A stretch of 64,000 bases of DNA from Acanthochlamys bracteata (Eukaryota; Streptophyta; Magnoliopsida; Pandanales; Velloziaceae), in contig CM034130.1 in assembly GCA_019914995.1 (NCBI GenBank), forward strand, positions 6,634,001-6,698,000, read 5' to 3'. The notes below the pieces were generated by a model. The model was given only the letters and a program-made list of their open reading frames with translations. It made no database searches and was not told the origin of the DNA. Positions 12,076 through 22,393 of the stretch are shown here, piece after piece; the first letter of the stretch is position 1, and every line of letters begins with the position of its first letter. The position numbers and the translations under genes were made by a program.

Positions 12076-12574
12076 TTAGAAGTACTGCTTCTTCTTTCTC
12101 TCAACTTCCTCTTCATCCTCCTTCACTTCCTTCTATTCATGCTTCTCATGGAAAGCATATCCGCCGCTTCCTCTATCTTGTGCCTGTGGGCATGCTCTGG
12201 GATTTTCTTCTCCTCATGCTTCTCGTACTACTGTGTTTCATAAATCAAAGTAAAAAAAGAATCAAGAAACGAGTTAATGCCGTGAAGAGATCGTTGAAGC
12301 AAACGTTCTGAGGCAGAAATATTTAGTACTACTCACAAGAGCAAAAGCGCAGGCGGCAAGAGTGCCCATGCATCTCGCGCTCCAATGTGTTCACTCCGGT
12401 TATGTTCCTTCTCATACGTACCCATCATCTCCCTTCACTACTTCAGTAGTAGTCTCAACGTACCCGTCGGACGGGTAGTCACTACCGCCCGCTACCGTAG
12501 TTGTCGCTGTGATCAGAAGGCTGATCTTCGTCGCGGCAGTGACCAAAGAGGTGGTGATTTCCCTCTGATGACAT
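12076..12574 (-). pseudogene. ASR pseudogene copy 2
   Basis: The minus strand starts at 12574 with an intact ATG: MSSEGNHHLFGHCRDEDQPS, an ASR-type N-terminus. It then meets stops after DNYGSGR. In the neighbouring frame it continues GSDYPSDGYVETTTEVVKG, and in a third frame YEKEHNRSEHIGA and MGTLAACAFALV. Past an intron, the second exon reads YEKHEEKKIPEHAHRHKIEE, then shifts frame into GGYAFHEKHE followed by an in-frame TAG and KEVKEDEEEVERKKKQYF, ending TAA at 12076. Every ASR block is present and in order, but at least three frameshifts and one nonsense codon break it. It lies in tandem with copy 1 on the same strand, about 0.5 kb away. Confidence 0.8.
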
Positions 12575-12697
12575 GTTATGATTTTTATAAAACTTTGCAA
12601 ACAAAGTGATCAGTGAGCTTGTTGTTTTGTTTGTGATGAGAACGGAAAGCGGGCTGAAAGGGAGGGAGTTTACATAGGAAGAGGTGAAGCGAGATCT

Positions 12698-12946
12698 TCG
12701 GGTCCGTTTGGAATTGTTTATAAAATAAAATTTTTTTAAAATAAAAGATATTTTTATTTTTTTTAAAAATAAATTTTATTTTTTTTATTTTTAAAAAATA
12801 ATTAAAATATATAATAAAAAAATCTCATTATATAATATTTTTTTATATTTTTTAAATTTTTAAATATTTATAAAATATATATTAAAAAATATAAAATTAA
12901 AATTTAAAAAATTTTATTGAAAAAAAGTAAAAACAAACGCACCCGA
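12698..12946. mobile_element. AT-rich MITE, GCGTTTGG family (best-preserved ends)
   Basis: The terminal inverted repeat TCGGGTCCGTTTG pairs with CAAACGCACCCGA with one mismatch over 13 bp. The 249-bp interior is almost only A and T, with the shared order TTTATAAAATAAAATTTTTT, then AATAAAAAAATCTCATTA, then AAAATATATATTAAAAAATA. It has no ORF and no clear target duplication. Confidence 0.65.
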
Positions 12947-13903
12947 TTCGTCTACGGGAACAACGTCATAGGATCCTTGGATGCTTTACAATTTTGCCAA
13001 TTGGAAGATTGACCTTCTTGCTAAGGTTCGTTCTACGTTTACGAGTCAACAGGAGTTAGTTTATTCTTTTGCAAACAAAAAGTAGTTAGTGGTCTTTTAG
13101 AGTTTGGTAATTCTATACACCTCTATACTTGTTACAAGTATGAAAACATATGTAACATAGAAATCGACAAATCCACACAAAAAAAAGCTGTTCTTTGTTT
13201 ATTGGGATTGCAAGTTGAAGACCCGAAACGGTGGGAATCAATGTAAACATGGCCAGCCTGGGGTGGGCGTTTTCAGTGACATCCCACCTACACATATAAT
13301 TGAGATTAATTGTTTTTTACTAACAATGTGTATTAATAAATATTATCGAGATTTCAAACGCGGCTGCACGTCTAATACGATTAACAAGAAATATTGGCAC
13401 TACTCCTGCGGTGAGAGGGCTAGCTGTGGCCGAGCGAAGCTCGCACCTGAGGTGAGAGGGCCAGCTGTGGTACAAACAAAAGCAGGCGGAGCAACCGCCG
13501 CCTAGGACTTGGCGGTGAAGGACGACAACGAGCTTAATGAAGAACAGAACCTACAGAATCGTAGATTAACTTTGAAACACAACTTGGTCCAGATATAAAC
13601 ATGTTCCCTCTAAACAAATTTTGAAACAAATGAAAGTTGACAACATTCAAGTGCTAGAGAAAAACTCCCATGAAGAGAAGGTACAGTTCTTTTTTGTCCC
13701 TGTCCAATGAAGTTTTAGGATACTTCTTTAGAGTTTAGACATGATAATGCACAAAACATGGATGCAGTTTTCTCTTCAACAATTATGATCCACAAGTATG
13801 ATTTGTCATTCAAGCATAACATTTTTCAGTGCATTGAACTTCCATTTCATCGCTGCAAAGGGAAAAACAAAGTCGATCAGCAAGACAAGGAATTAGATAA
13901 CAC
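12947..13903. other. Intergenic region between ASR pseudogene 2 and Trx y 3' end
   Basis: No gene was recognised. An 18-bp near-perfect direct repeat (GGTGAGAGGGC-AGCTGTGG type) occurs at about 13410 and 13451 in a short GC-rich patch. The 3' part (13550-13903) is probably the Trx y 3' UTR and flank. Confidence 0.4.
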
Positions 13904-16900
13904 CTATGTACTACAACATGTTCTGAATGTAGTAAGATTTAGTGTAACAAATTTAAGGACCTTGAGAGCACTTTCAATTTTGTCAATGAGTTGATCTGCT
14001 GGCAGAGCTCCCTCCTGAAAGATGATTTTCAAAAGAGAACATAAAAAATTTGTACACTCGTTGGAGCTAGTTACACACTGGTGGCTAGATTAATTCACTC
14101 AGGGTCGAAAAGTTCAACTTACAAAACGATCGCATGGCTTGCCGTCTTTGAAAATGATGAACGTGGGCAGTGCTTCAATTTTGTAACGGTTTGCAATGCT
14201 TGGATACATTTCAGTGTCAATCTTCACCACTTGGATTTTATCTTTTAATGTGTTGCCTACTTGTTCAAGTATTGGAACCATGAACTGGCAGGGGCCGCAC
14301 CTAGGCAAGAACATGGATTTAATAGAATATATAAAGCATGATAAACAATCGTGCTAGAACTATAAAACAACTGTTGAAGAGCTTATCAAGATTATTGCAA
14401 TCTAATACCAGCTTCTGTGGCCCAAGAAAAGAACAGGTATTCATCATAAACTAAGAACAATATTGCATCCTTGCCTTTAAGTGCTGAAAACATAACTACA
14501 ACAGAGATATTACTTTTCTTGAAATTTATGGAATAGCCTGGCATTTGATAGGCACAAACATGACAGCTACATTGGACAATCCATGTGAGAAAAGGGCAGC
14601 AATTGTTATCGAATTGTAGGCTAATTCGGTAATGGAAAATCAGGAAGACAAAAGTGGCAGGAAAATGGAAAATGAAACCAAGCATTGCAATTGGTGCTCC
14701 AAAACAGATTCTTACTAGTGACTTCAGAAGCAAATCACGGCACTATGATTTCTGACCTGAGTATTTACTTTGACAATTTATTAACTTCGTTGTATAGTTG
14801 CAAGTTTCGAAGAAAAAGAAATGTCTAGATTATCACTAGAAATCTTGATTTTTTTACGATCTACAAAAATATTCTCAGCACTTGAACTGCAGAGGGAAAA
14901 ACGATTATTAAAAGCAAAAACTTGTTGAAGTATTCTATGCACATGATATATGTATGGCATTCAAACTATTGATTAAGCATAAACTAGAATCATCTGTAAA
15001 TAACAAGACAACCGCTACATCCAAAGTATTGACAAAATCCACAGCTTACATCTAGAGCAAAGATGATAGCTAGAATTTCGAATCATAAACAAATGTGATG
15101 GAATACATATTCATAATACCAAACCAAATTATCACTGCTCTTTCTACGATGTCTAAGAAACAACACATAGTGCAGATGAATCAAGACCATACATAAATGA
15201 CGACCAAAACTAGATGCTTTTAACATCTAACAGAACAGCTTCTAGATCAACATGATTGAGCTTTTTACCTTGTACGTCAAATAGAAAAGGAATAAAGGGC
15301 AAAGAATCCTTCCTTATCTATGGGCATTCCTTGTTCAAAGGAGGTCTTACCAAGTAGCATAAAAGTCAACCAGCACAGGCTTATCAGATTTCTCCAACAA
15401 CTCATCAAATGATGAAAATGTTTCTTTCTTTGCCTCCACCTACAGAAAGAAAGACATTAAACAAACTATGCAACAGTTATATCTAAACCATCAGCATGCA
15501 TCTAAGAGAATATGTTCTTTATTCATTGTCAGTGACTTGGCTAAATTCACTTGAAGTTCTCTTATTAACAGCAAGGGGTCTCTTACTTTTTGTATGCACT
15601 TATAACTGAATTCAAATATGGAACATTGTCATCAGAGGAATAGTTCTTGAGATCAATGACGTGTTTACAAACTTCATGACAAAGTTATAAGGAAAACTAT
15701 CTTCAGGCACTTCGGTTTATTTACAATTAAAACAAAGAAGTTCCTGGGACTTGCACAAACTCCAATTACAGAATGCAGATTTCTAGATGTACAATACCTA
15801 GCCCATGAAAGTCACGAAATTTCAGTTACAAAATAGCCAACATCTCAAAATTCTTGTTTCTTACTTGTCAACATTTTCATTAACCAGTAATATTGATGTG
15901 AGCATGGAGGAAGATAGGGAAGGACTCACTTTCAGTTCTGGAGAAGTTGAAAAACAAAGAGCAAAGGAGAGAGAAACAAAGAACAAAGAAGCCGATGCTT
16001 TAGAGCTCGCCGGAGATGATGACCGGAGAAGATCTCGCCGGAACCAGAGACCGGCGAGGCCCTGCCAGTCCTGCCCTGGGTGCAGGACTTGCACCCAGGG
16101 TGCCATTCATCTGCAGCTAGGCCAGTCAAGGGCCTAGGTGCAGAACAGGGCACCAGGGCACTTTTTAAATTGTGCCCTGGCGGTAAACACTGTAAAAGTG
16201 TCCGGGCGTGCCAGGAATTGCGCCTAGGCGCAATTGAAGGCGTCCGGGTGCAACCAGGTATTTGATTCCAGCAAGAACTCTTAGGTGTTCTAAGTAGATT
16301 TAAGTGTTGTTTTGAATGAGGAGACGTCCTTCAAGTAGAATTCTAGTCTTGTATTAACTCTACACCTATAAATAGGTGTAGAGGAAGGAAGGAAGATGGT
16401 ATGAATAAACGTATTTCCTTAGTTTTACTACTTAGCTTCTGTAGTTAGATTTAAGGTGTATCAAATATGTTCATGTAAGTCACAGTGTATTATCCGTCTT
16501 TTGTCCTTAAAACCTGGATTAGTACACATATGAAGATGAGTTTCCTGAGAGTGAAGCTTAAAGAGAAATCAACAACCAAAGGTTTTAGCAATCTGTAAAA
16601 CTTCCAATCTGTATAACTTATCCAATTTATTTTCACTTGTTCAAAGTGAGCTCATGAGAAATCAGTAGTACATTGTAAAATAATTGAAATTTCTTATTCA
16701 ACTAAGATCCAATCTATATAAATGAATGTTTAACAAGAGCAAACGAAGTAGTCCTATTGTTGTGAGCTAAAGTTTAACTAGGAAATTCCCAAATGAATAT
16801 GCACTAATAACAACTGAAACATTTAATCAAGCTGTCAAACTATCAGATTCAGCAATTGAAACGGAGAAGTTGAAAAAGAAGAAGAAGTAAAAGTAGAAGA

Positions 16901-17086
16901 ACGGTTTGCTACTCGAGGGATAATGTGCCGCTGTGAAGAAGCAGACAGACGCCGAGTTGGCGCGGTGGCGACTAGGTGCGGGGCCCAGCAATAAGACCGC
17001 GACGCGGAGAGCTTCACCGAGTTGAGAACGAGTGAGGGAGCCGGAACTCGGGTGGTAGCGGAGGCCGCAGAGCAGCAGACCGCCAT
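13904..17086 (-). CDS. TRXY: Thioredoxin y, chloroplastic
   Basis: Four exons on the minus strand: 17086-16913, 15439-15351, 14300-14123, 14014-13904 (TAG). The product is about 183 aa. Exon 1 (MAVCCSAASATTRVPAPSLV...) is Ser/Ala/Arg-rich with few acids, a chloroplast transit peptide. The mature part starts VEAKKETFSSFDELLEKSDK and PVLVDFYAT. The split codon TG|G gives the catalytic WCGPC (residues ~88-92). It continues QVVKIDTEMYPSIANRYKIE, ALPTFIIFKDGKPCDRF with the cis-Pro, and EGALPADQLIDKIESAL. The VEAKK-TF start and Q after WCGPC are typical of the y type, which reduces plastid peroxiredoxin Q and related antioxidant enzymes. The exon 1 donor (CGA|GTAGCA) is my best choice; a donor further on (..NLI|GTTTGA) is possible. 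The C-terminus is ~14 residues longer than usual (LKFVTLNLTTFRTCCST). Intron 1 is about 1.5 kb and carries LTR-like DNA. Confidence 0.9.
16034..16058. repeat. Hairpin in GC-rich insert, Trx y intron 1
   Basis: Perfect 8-bp arms CTCGCCGG and CCGGCGAG with a 9-nt loop. First of a series of hairpins between 16034 and 16383. Confidence 0.7.
16074..16100. repeat. Hairpin in GC-rich insert, Trx y intron 1
   Basis: Perfect 10-bp arms CCCTGGGTGC and GCACCCAGGG around a 7-nt loop (AGGACTT). Confidence 0.8.
16153..16180. repeat. Hairpin in GC-rich insert, Trx y intron 1
   Basis: Perfect 9-bp arms CCAGGGCAC and GTGCCCTGG around a 10-nt A/T loop. Confidence 0.8.
16216..16235. repeat. Perfect 20-bp palindrome
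   Basis: AATTGCGCCTAGGCGCAATT is its own reverse complement over all 20 bases. Confidence 0.85.
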
Positions 17087-17495
17087 CTCGAGTCTTTCCG
17101 AAGATTGGGGGAAACTTTTCTGTGAGTGAATCGATTATTTAAATATAGAAGACCGTCCGTGTTTCATGTTTCAATTTTGCAAAATCAGAACTTCAAATAT
17201 AGTAGCAACGTAAAGGTCTTTCACGCACGCGGCCTTTATTTGTCTTCTTTGCGGAGATGGAAAATGATTATTCATTTTAGCAATTATAAATAAGGTTTAC
17301 TTCGCAATAGGAAGTCTTTGAGAGAGAGTTTATGGCCCAACCGGCCCAATAGCTCTGGAGTCGGCGGCCGAACAAAAACTTCAGCGCCCGCCCCAAAACC
17401 TTCTCACCGATAAACCCTACCACAGAAACAAGATACGAATCCAATCGCTGGAGAGAAAATTGTTACTCTTGGTTTTCAATCGAGATTGAAGCAAG
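17087..17495. promoter_or_regulatory. Shared head-to-head promoter of Trx y (-) and MAK16 (+)
   Basis: Only 409 bp separate the two start codons. Next to MAK16 are two tandem GGCCCA site II motifs (17334-17339 and 17343-17348; TGGGCC on the other strand) and a telo box AAACCCTA at 17412-17419. Site II plus telo box is the known promoter pair of plant ribosomal-protein and ribosome-biogenesis genes, where TCP factors bind site II. That suits MAK16. Control of Trx y by the same elements is inference. Confidence 0.7.
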
Positions 17496-20400
17496 ATGCA
17501 GCACGATGAACTCATATGGCAAGTTATCAGGCACCATCACTGCAGCTATATGACCAAGTAAGTAGATACACTGAGTTCTGTTACTTGAATCTATTTGTTT
17601 TTTGGGAAATTTTGTTAGATGAGATTCTAATTGATGAAATATGATCTTGTTGTAGAATCACCACCGGGAATTTCTGCAGAAACCCATACAACGTGACCGG
17701 AATCTGTAACCGGAGCTCGTGTCCGCTCGCCAACAGCCGATATGCTACGATCAGGGACCATGAAGGTTTTTACTACCATCAAAATCTTTCATCTTATCTG
17801 ATAATTGTGGAATTGTTACACTTTTGAGCTCACTAGGAAAGATGTGGGATATTTGTTATTTCAAGAATTATTTGATCTTTTTGTTCCAGAAAGAAGACAT
17901 TTTGAGCTATTATTGCAATTATGTACTTCCATAAATCTCTTGAGAAGAAATGTTCTTATGAGTATCTCAACTAGTTATTTTGTTCATTGTATATTCTTCG
18001 AGTGAATTTGGCATCAGCCTTTAGTCGAAGCTTAGAACTTTATCAATATCATCCGAGTATTAGTGCTGTAAAAGTACGAGTCATATGTGTATTATGGTTC
18101 TGTTAAGGTTCTTGTCTGGGTTATTACTAGTAGTTGTATGGTTATACTAGGTCTGGTATCTGATGTTTTTACCTATAGCCTCCTCGCTAGCTGGTAATAC
18201 AAATGGCTTTCAATCTTCTAGCTTTGGCTGAACCCAGTTGAATTGATTGTCTTCTTTGTTTACTGATGCAATGACTTTCTTTTGATCACTTGTATGTGAT
18301 CTCATTCCTGTTTATTCTGTGCTTGAATTTGTGTGCAGGTGTCTTTTATCTGTATATGAAAACTATTGAAAGGGCTCACCAACCAAATAAATTGTGGGAG
18401 AGAGTTAAGCTACCTAGGAACTATGAGAAGGCACTAGAAATTATCGACAAGCATCTGGTACAAAGCAATTGATTAGTTAATATCTTCATTTATGAATTGT
18501 AGTTGCTAAATGATTCTGAAGATGTCACCTTCAATTTCTCTTAACAGGAATACTGGCCAAAGTTACTCATACACAAAATAAAACAACGTTTGACAAAAAT
18601 GACTCAATATCGTATACGTATGAGGAAACTTCAATTGAAAGTAAGGTATGTATTACACGAATTTTCCTTCAACACCGAGACCAAAGTGCTTCTACGTTGG
18701 CTGAACTTATGATTTATACTGAATATGTCTTTTTTAGTCACTTGGATGTGTGCTCCCTTTCTTTGGTCACTTTTCCTTTGTAGTTATTGTTTCACATCAT
18801 TTCTACAGTATAGTAGCATATTTATTTGCGTTTGATGTGTTGATGTGTTATAGTCACTCTTGAAGTTTTGGGAGTCATGGGAAGCTTACCGTTATCTAAA
18901 GCGACAACTAACCCTGTCTATGGATAGGCAGTACTGTATGTTAACTGTATGCAAAGAACAATGCAAACACATGATCTTATAAAAGAAATGCGGAGCACAT
19001 AGTTCTGCATGCTGTGTATTCTTAGATTGGACTGTTCTTGGTTTCGTCATCTTAGTTCTAGGGTTTGATTATCTTTTTAGTGGTGCACTTTTCTAGGCTG
19101 CTCTGTGTTTACTCCTTTTGCGAGTTTCACATTTTCTTTGTAGGGAGAAGATTATGACAGTTCCTAGAAAGGAGAAGAAAAGAGAGGCCAGGAGAGAGGA
19201 GAAGGCTGAAAAGGCTGCAATACTTGATAAGGTTTGCTCTTCTGTGGCTGTCTGCTATTCAGATGTATTAGTGCAGAGTTCCAAATTTCGTTGTTGATTG
19301 TCTTTAACTGTTTCACAGAGCATTGAGAAGGAATTGCTGGAACGTCTAAAGAAAGGTGTATATGGTGACATCTATAATTATCCTGTCCAAGCATATAACA
19401 ATGTTCTTGACATGGAAGGGCTGCAACCAACTGGTGAAGAAGAGGAGGAGGTACTCACAGAGACATCTCTTTTCTTCTTTTTTTTTTATATATATTTATG
19501 TGTTTATGAAGTTGAGAAACCATAAGGGCGTGTTTACCAACACCCTAAACTCCACTTTTCTTAAACTCATTTTCAACATAAAATACATACAAAAATTAAA
19601 ATAATTTTTTTATCAATAATTTTTTTAAAAATTTAAATTTAAAACTTACTATAAATATATAATTAATATAAAATATTATTTTTTATTAAATATTTTTAAT
19701 TTTTAATTTTATTTTTTAAATTTATTTCCTAAAAACTCCACTTCACCTCACAAAGTAAACACGCCCTAACTGGATGATAATTTTGTGGTACAGGAGCCTG
19801 AAGTAGAATATGTTGAAGGCTATGATGAACTTGAAGAGGAAGAGGATATTGAGGACTTTGGTGGTTTTGGGAAAGATGAGATCTTTAAGGAAGAAGATTA
19901 TGGTAAACATGCTATTTGTATGTGTATCCTGTTTGTCTGCTCTTTGAATTACTGTGAACTTATAATTAGGAACTTTGGATTGGTCCCAAAGAGAACCTTG
20001 AAGAATCCTCTATTTTCCTGATATTACATGCATCCCTTTTTTTTTTTTGAACAGTCAGTGCAGATGAAGAAGACAAAGGTATGTTTGATGAGCCAGTTGG
20101 GAAGAAACTTAAACAAGCATCAGATCCAAATGCAGGGAAGGATAAGGATGCTTCTGCTCGGAAGTCGAAAAGAAAAGGAAGAGTATTAATCGAGGTAATG
20201 TGTACCCTTTCTTTATTGGCACTTCCACCGTGGTGTCTCGGTTATATAAGAATCTCTTAATTTACTCGTGATACTTTAAGTCATGGGACAACAATGCATA
20301 TGTGTGGGTCGTGTATTTGGGTTCTTGACTACTGTCGGTTAAGCTAGTCTGATAATCTTGGGTTTCTCATTGCATCTTGTATCTGGTTATGAATATGATG

Positions 20401-20851
20401 TTCAATAATTCAGTGGACCCCATTACCCTTTTTTCACTCTGAGTCATATGCTAATGTCATGGAGAATGTGAGGTAGATAACCTACTGTATTATAGTTTCA
20501 ATCGTATCTCTTCTGTTGTGTATTTATAACCTAGATCCTGGCACATTGAATGCCATTTTTTGGCCCTAGTCTCCATTGAGGTATGGTACAGTCTTCGTAA
20601 TTTGTAAATGATGATATGGTCTTTTGTGCTACGGCATAGTTTCAAAGGTTTTAAGTGTCGAACCAGCCTATGCATGATTAGTTGTATGGTTCACATGTAT
20701 GCAGTGCACAAGGTCTGGCATGCATTATCCCCTTACATTATCATTGCGTTATGTTTTACTTATCCTTTTGTGGTGGATGTATAACTATCTTATATCTTGA
20801 TAGGTTGAACACGATGAAGATGTGGGTGAGTCACAAAAAGCTCTTTTATGA
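17496..20851 (+). CDS. MAK16: MAK16, ribosome biogenesis (60S) protein
   Basis: Nine exons in phase: 17496-17557, 17656-17765, 18339-18457, 18548-18645, 19144-19231, 19319-19450, 19794-19902, 20055-20194, 20804-20851 (TGA). About 301 aa. It starts [20 protein letters not shown], followed by [40 protein letters not shown] and [20 protein letters not shown], a near-complete match to the ribosomal L28e/MAK16 fold (residues ~1-120). Then comes the basic MAK16 segment ([37 protein letters not shown]) and an acidic C-terminal third with a nuclear-type basic motif ([13 protein letters not shown]). By family it is a nucleolar pre-60S assembly factor that stabilises early large-subunit particles. Intron 6 carries a MITE with intact TAA duplication. 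The promoter has the site II/telo box signature. Confidence 0.95.
19526..19766. mobile_element. Tourist-like MITE inside MAK16 intron 6
   Basis: Perfect 12-bp terminal inverted repeats GGGCGTGTTTAC and GTAAACACGCCC enclose a 241-bp AT-rich element. It is flanked by a direct TAA on both sides (19523-19525 and 19767-19769). It lies between exon 6 (ends 19450) and exon 7 (starts 19794), only 27 bp before the exon 7 acceptor junction, so the acceptor and its polypyrimidine region have been left just outside the element. No coding content. Confidence 0.88.
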
Positions 20852-21782
20852 TGAAAAGGTGAACAAGAGGTTCTTTCCTATTATGGTCTTTAAATCAGCA
20901 AGCTTTGCCAGAGTTGTCCCTTTTAGAATGAAGCTATGCTGATCCCAATTTTTGAAGACGATAACTCATAGTTTGACATAAAGAGTGTTGTTTTTCTCAT
21001 GTAGTATTCTAAGATAGATCGAAGTGCCTATGTGCTTTATAAGCTTGCTTTGTTCTGTTTGAGCATGTCCGTCCGCAAGTATGTAGATTGGCTATACAAC
21101 ATTAACATAAATGTTCCGCCAAGTGTAAATTATCTTGTAATAAGTTTTAACTAGTGGATATCTTATTCTAAGGTGACTGAATCCAGTTTACGGATGTATG
21201 ACGAGGTAATTTCTTTGATCCATAAAACAAATAGATGTTTTTATTTGCTTTCTCTACCTAACAATATGATACCGTTGATGTTAGGGCTTGGATTTGAATT
21301 GCTATCTACAGCTAATAATATATTGTAGCGCTTCCGTAAACTTGGAAGAACATTTTTGTTCAACGTAAAGTTTTGGGATTTCTCTAGAAGATTTTCATTG
21401 CCACATTGACCACAACGATAACTGAAACAAAGCAATGAGAACAAAAGAGAAAGCAGTTAAGAAAGTGGAAAGCTCTTTACTGGGCGAAGCAGTAATAGTT
21501 CAGTTGGTAGGGGGAGCCTGCGGAGAAGCTGGGATGCTAGTCCCGGGCAGAACAGCAGCACTGCCGGCGTTGATCTATGCCACTTCGAGCATTGATCTCT
21601 GCATCACGAGCAGAGGCGAAGGCAACAATGCTGATTACTACTATGGTAAGAACTAGCTTGTTGGAGAAAGCCATTGTTGATTGTTTACTTAAGGTCTTTT
21701 TAGAGTTAATTACTTCTCTTCCTGCGTTGCTGTGAAGCTGGTGGTGTCCTGCTGATGGGTGTTACGTAGAAGAGCCGTAACG

Positions 21783-22010
21783 AGGGTGCGTCTTATTAAA
21801 TAAAAATTTTTTAAAATGAAAAATATTTTTTTATTTTTTTAAAAATAAGTTTTATTTTTTTTATTTTTAAAAATATATAATAAAAAAATTTCATTACGTA
21901 AAATTTTTTTATATTTTTTATAAATTTTTTATATATTTATAAAATATATATTAAAAAATATGAAATGAAAAAAAATTAAAAAATAATTTTTAAAAAGCTA
22001 TTCTAAAGTC
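21783..22010. mobile_element. AT-rich MITE-like element, GCGTTTGG family
   Basis: The left end GAGGGTGCGTCTTATTAAATA opens the shared family interior: TTTTATTTTTTTTATTTTTAAAAATATATAATAAAAAAATTTCATTACGTAAAA spread over ~110 bp in the same order as at 12698 and 34828. The right end is worn. Confidence 0.5.
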
Positions 22011-22095
22011 GGGGAAGAAAATGAGGTGTTTCAATTTCAGCTTTTGATTTCTTTTGATATTACAATGTAATGGAAAAACACTTGAGTTTATCTAA

Positions 22096-22317
22096 GGGGC
22101 GTATTTATCTAAGTGAGCAAATTTGAACTTTTAGAAAATGAATTTAAAAATTAAATTACAAATTAAAAATGTTTAATAAAAAATAATTTTTATTAATAAT
22201 AAGTTTTAAAATTGAATTTTAAAAAAATTAATAAAAAATTAGTTTAATATTTTTATTTATTTTATATTAAAATTGTGTTTGAAAAAAGTAAAATTCAGAA
22301 TGTTAGTAAATTCTCTC
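22096..22317. mobile_element. Tourist-like MITE upstream of SSU72
   Basis: A 222-bp AT-rich element starting GGGGCGTATTTATC and ending GTAAATTCTCTC, with worn inverted ends. TAA lies on both sides (22093-22095 and 22318-22320). It sits 76 bp upstream of the SSU72 ATG, so it forms part of the promoter or 5' UTR of that gene. Confidence 0.6.
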
Positions 22318-22393
22318 TAAATTATAATATACCGTTTCAATTTTGGGCCGAGAAAGAAAAAAAACCAAGGATAGAGAGAGAGACAGAGAGAGC

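Larger units (their letters stand above)
15950..16520. mobile_element. Possible LTR or small non-autonomous retroelement remnant in Trx y intron 1
   Basis: A GC-rich block (15990-16260) of stacked hairpins is followed by a TATA-type palindrome at 16358-16383, with 12-bp arms CTCTACACCTAT and ATAGGTGTAGAG around AA. About 20 bp further on is an AATAAA-like signal (GAATAAACG at about 16403). A core promoter and polyadenylation signal this close together is the layout of an LTR R region. No protein domain was seen, the ends were not fixed, and no second LTR was found, so a solo LTR or TRIM relic is only an inference. Open frames here are a by-product of the GC content. Confidence 0.4.
20852..22393. 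other. MAK16 3' flank and intergenic region to SSU72
   Basis: Includes a GC-richer patch at 21435-21656. Its + frame is open for 73 codons (MRTKEKAVKKVESSLLGEAV...), but it matches no family I know and has no splice or UTR support. Two AT-rich mobile elements follow (21783-22010 and 22096-22317). The SSU72 5' UTR, with an AG-rich run, begins after about 22330. Confidence 0.4.

Noticed and set aside
14392-14733. 113-codon minus-strand ORF (MLLKSLVRICFG..)
   Set aside because: It lies in Trx y intron 2 between two firmly placed exons and shows no domain.
15805-16265. Several overlapping ORFs in both strands of the GC-rich block
   Set aside because: They arise from high GC and inverted repeats, with no domain, and sit in the Trx y intron.
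21435-21656. 73-codon plus ORF after MAK16
   Set aside because: No homology recognised and no intron or UTR support; mentioned only as part of the intergenic region.
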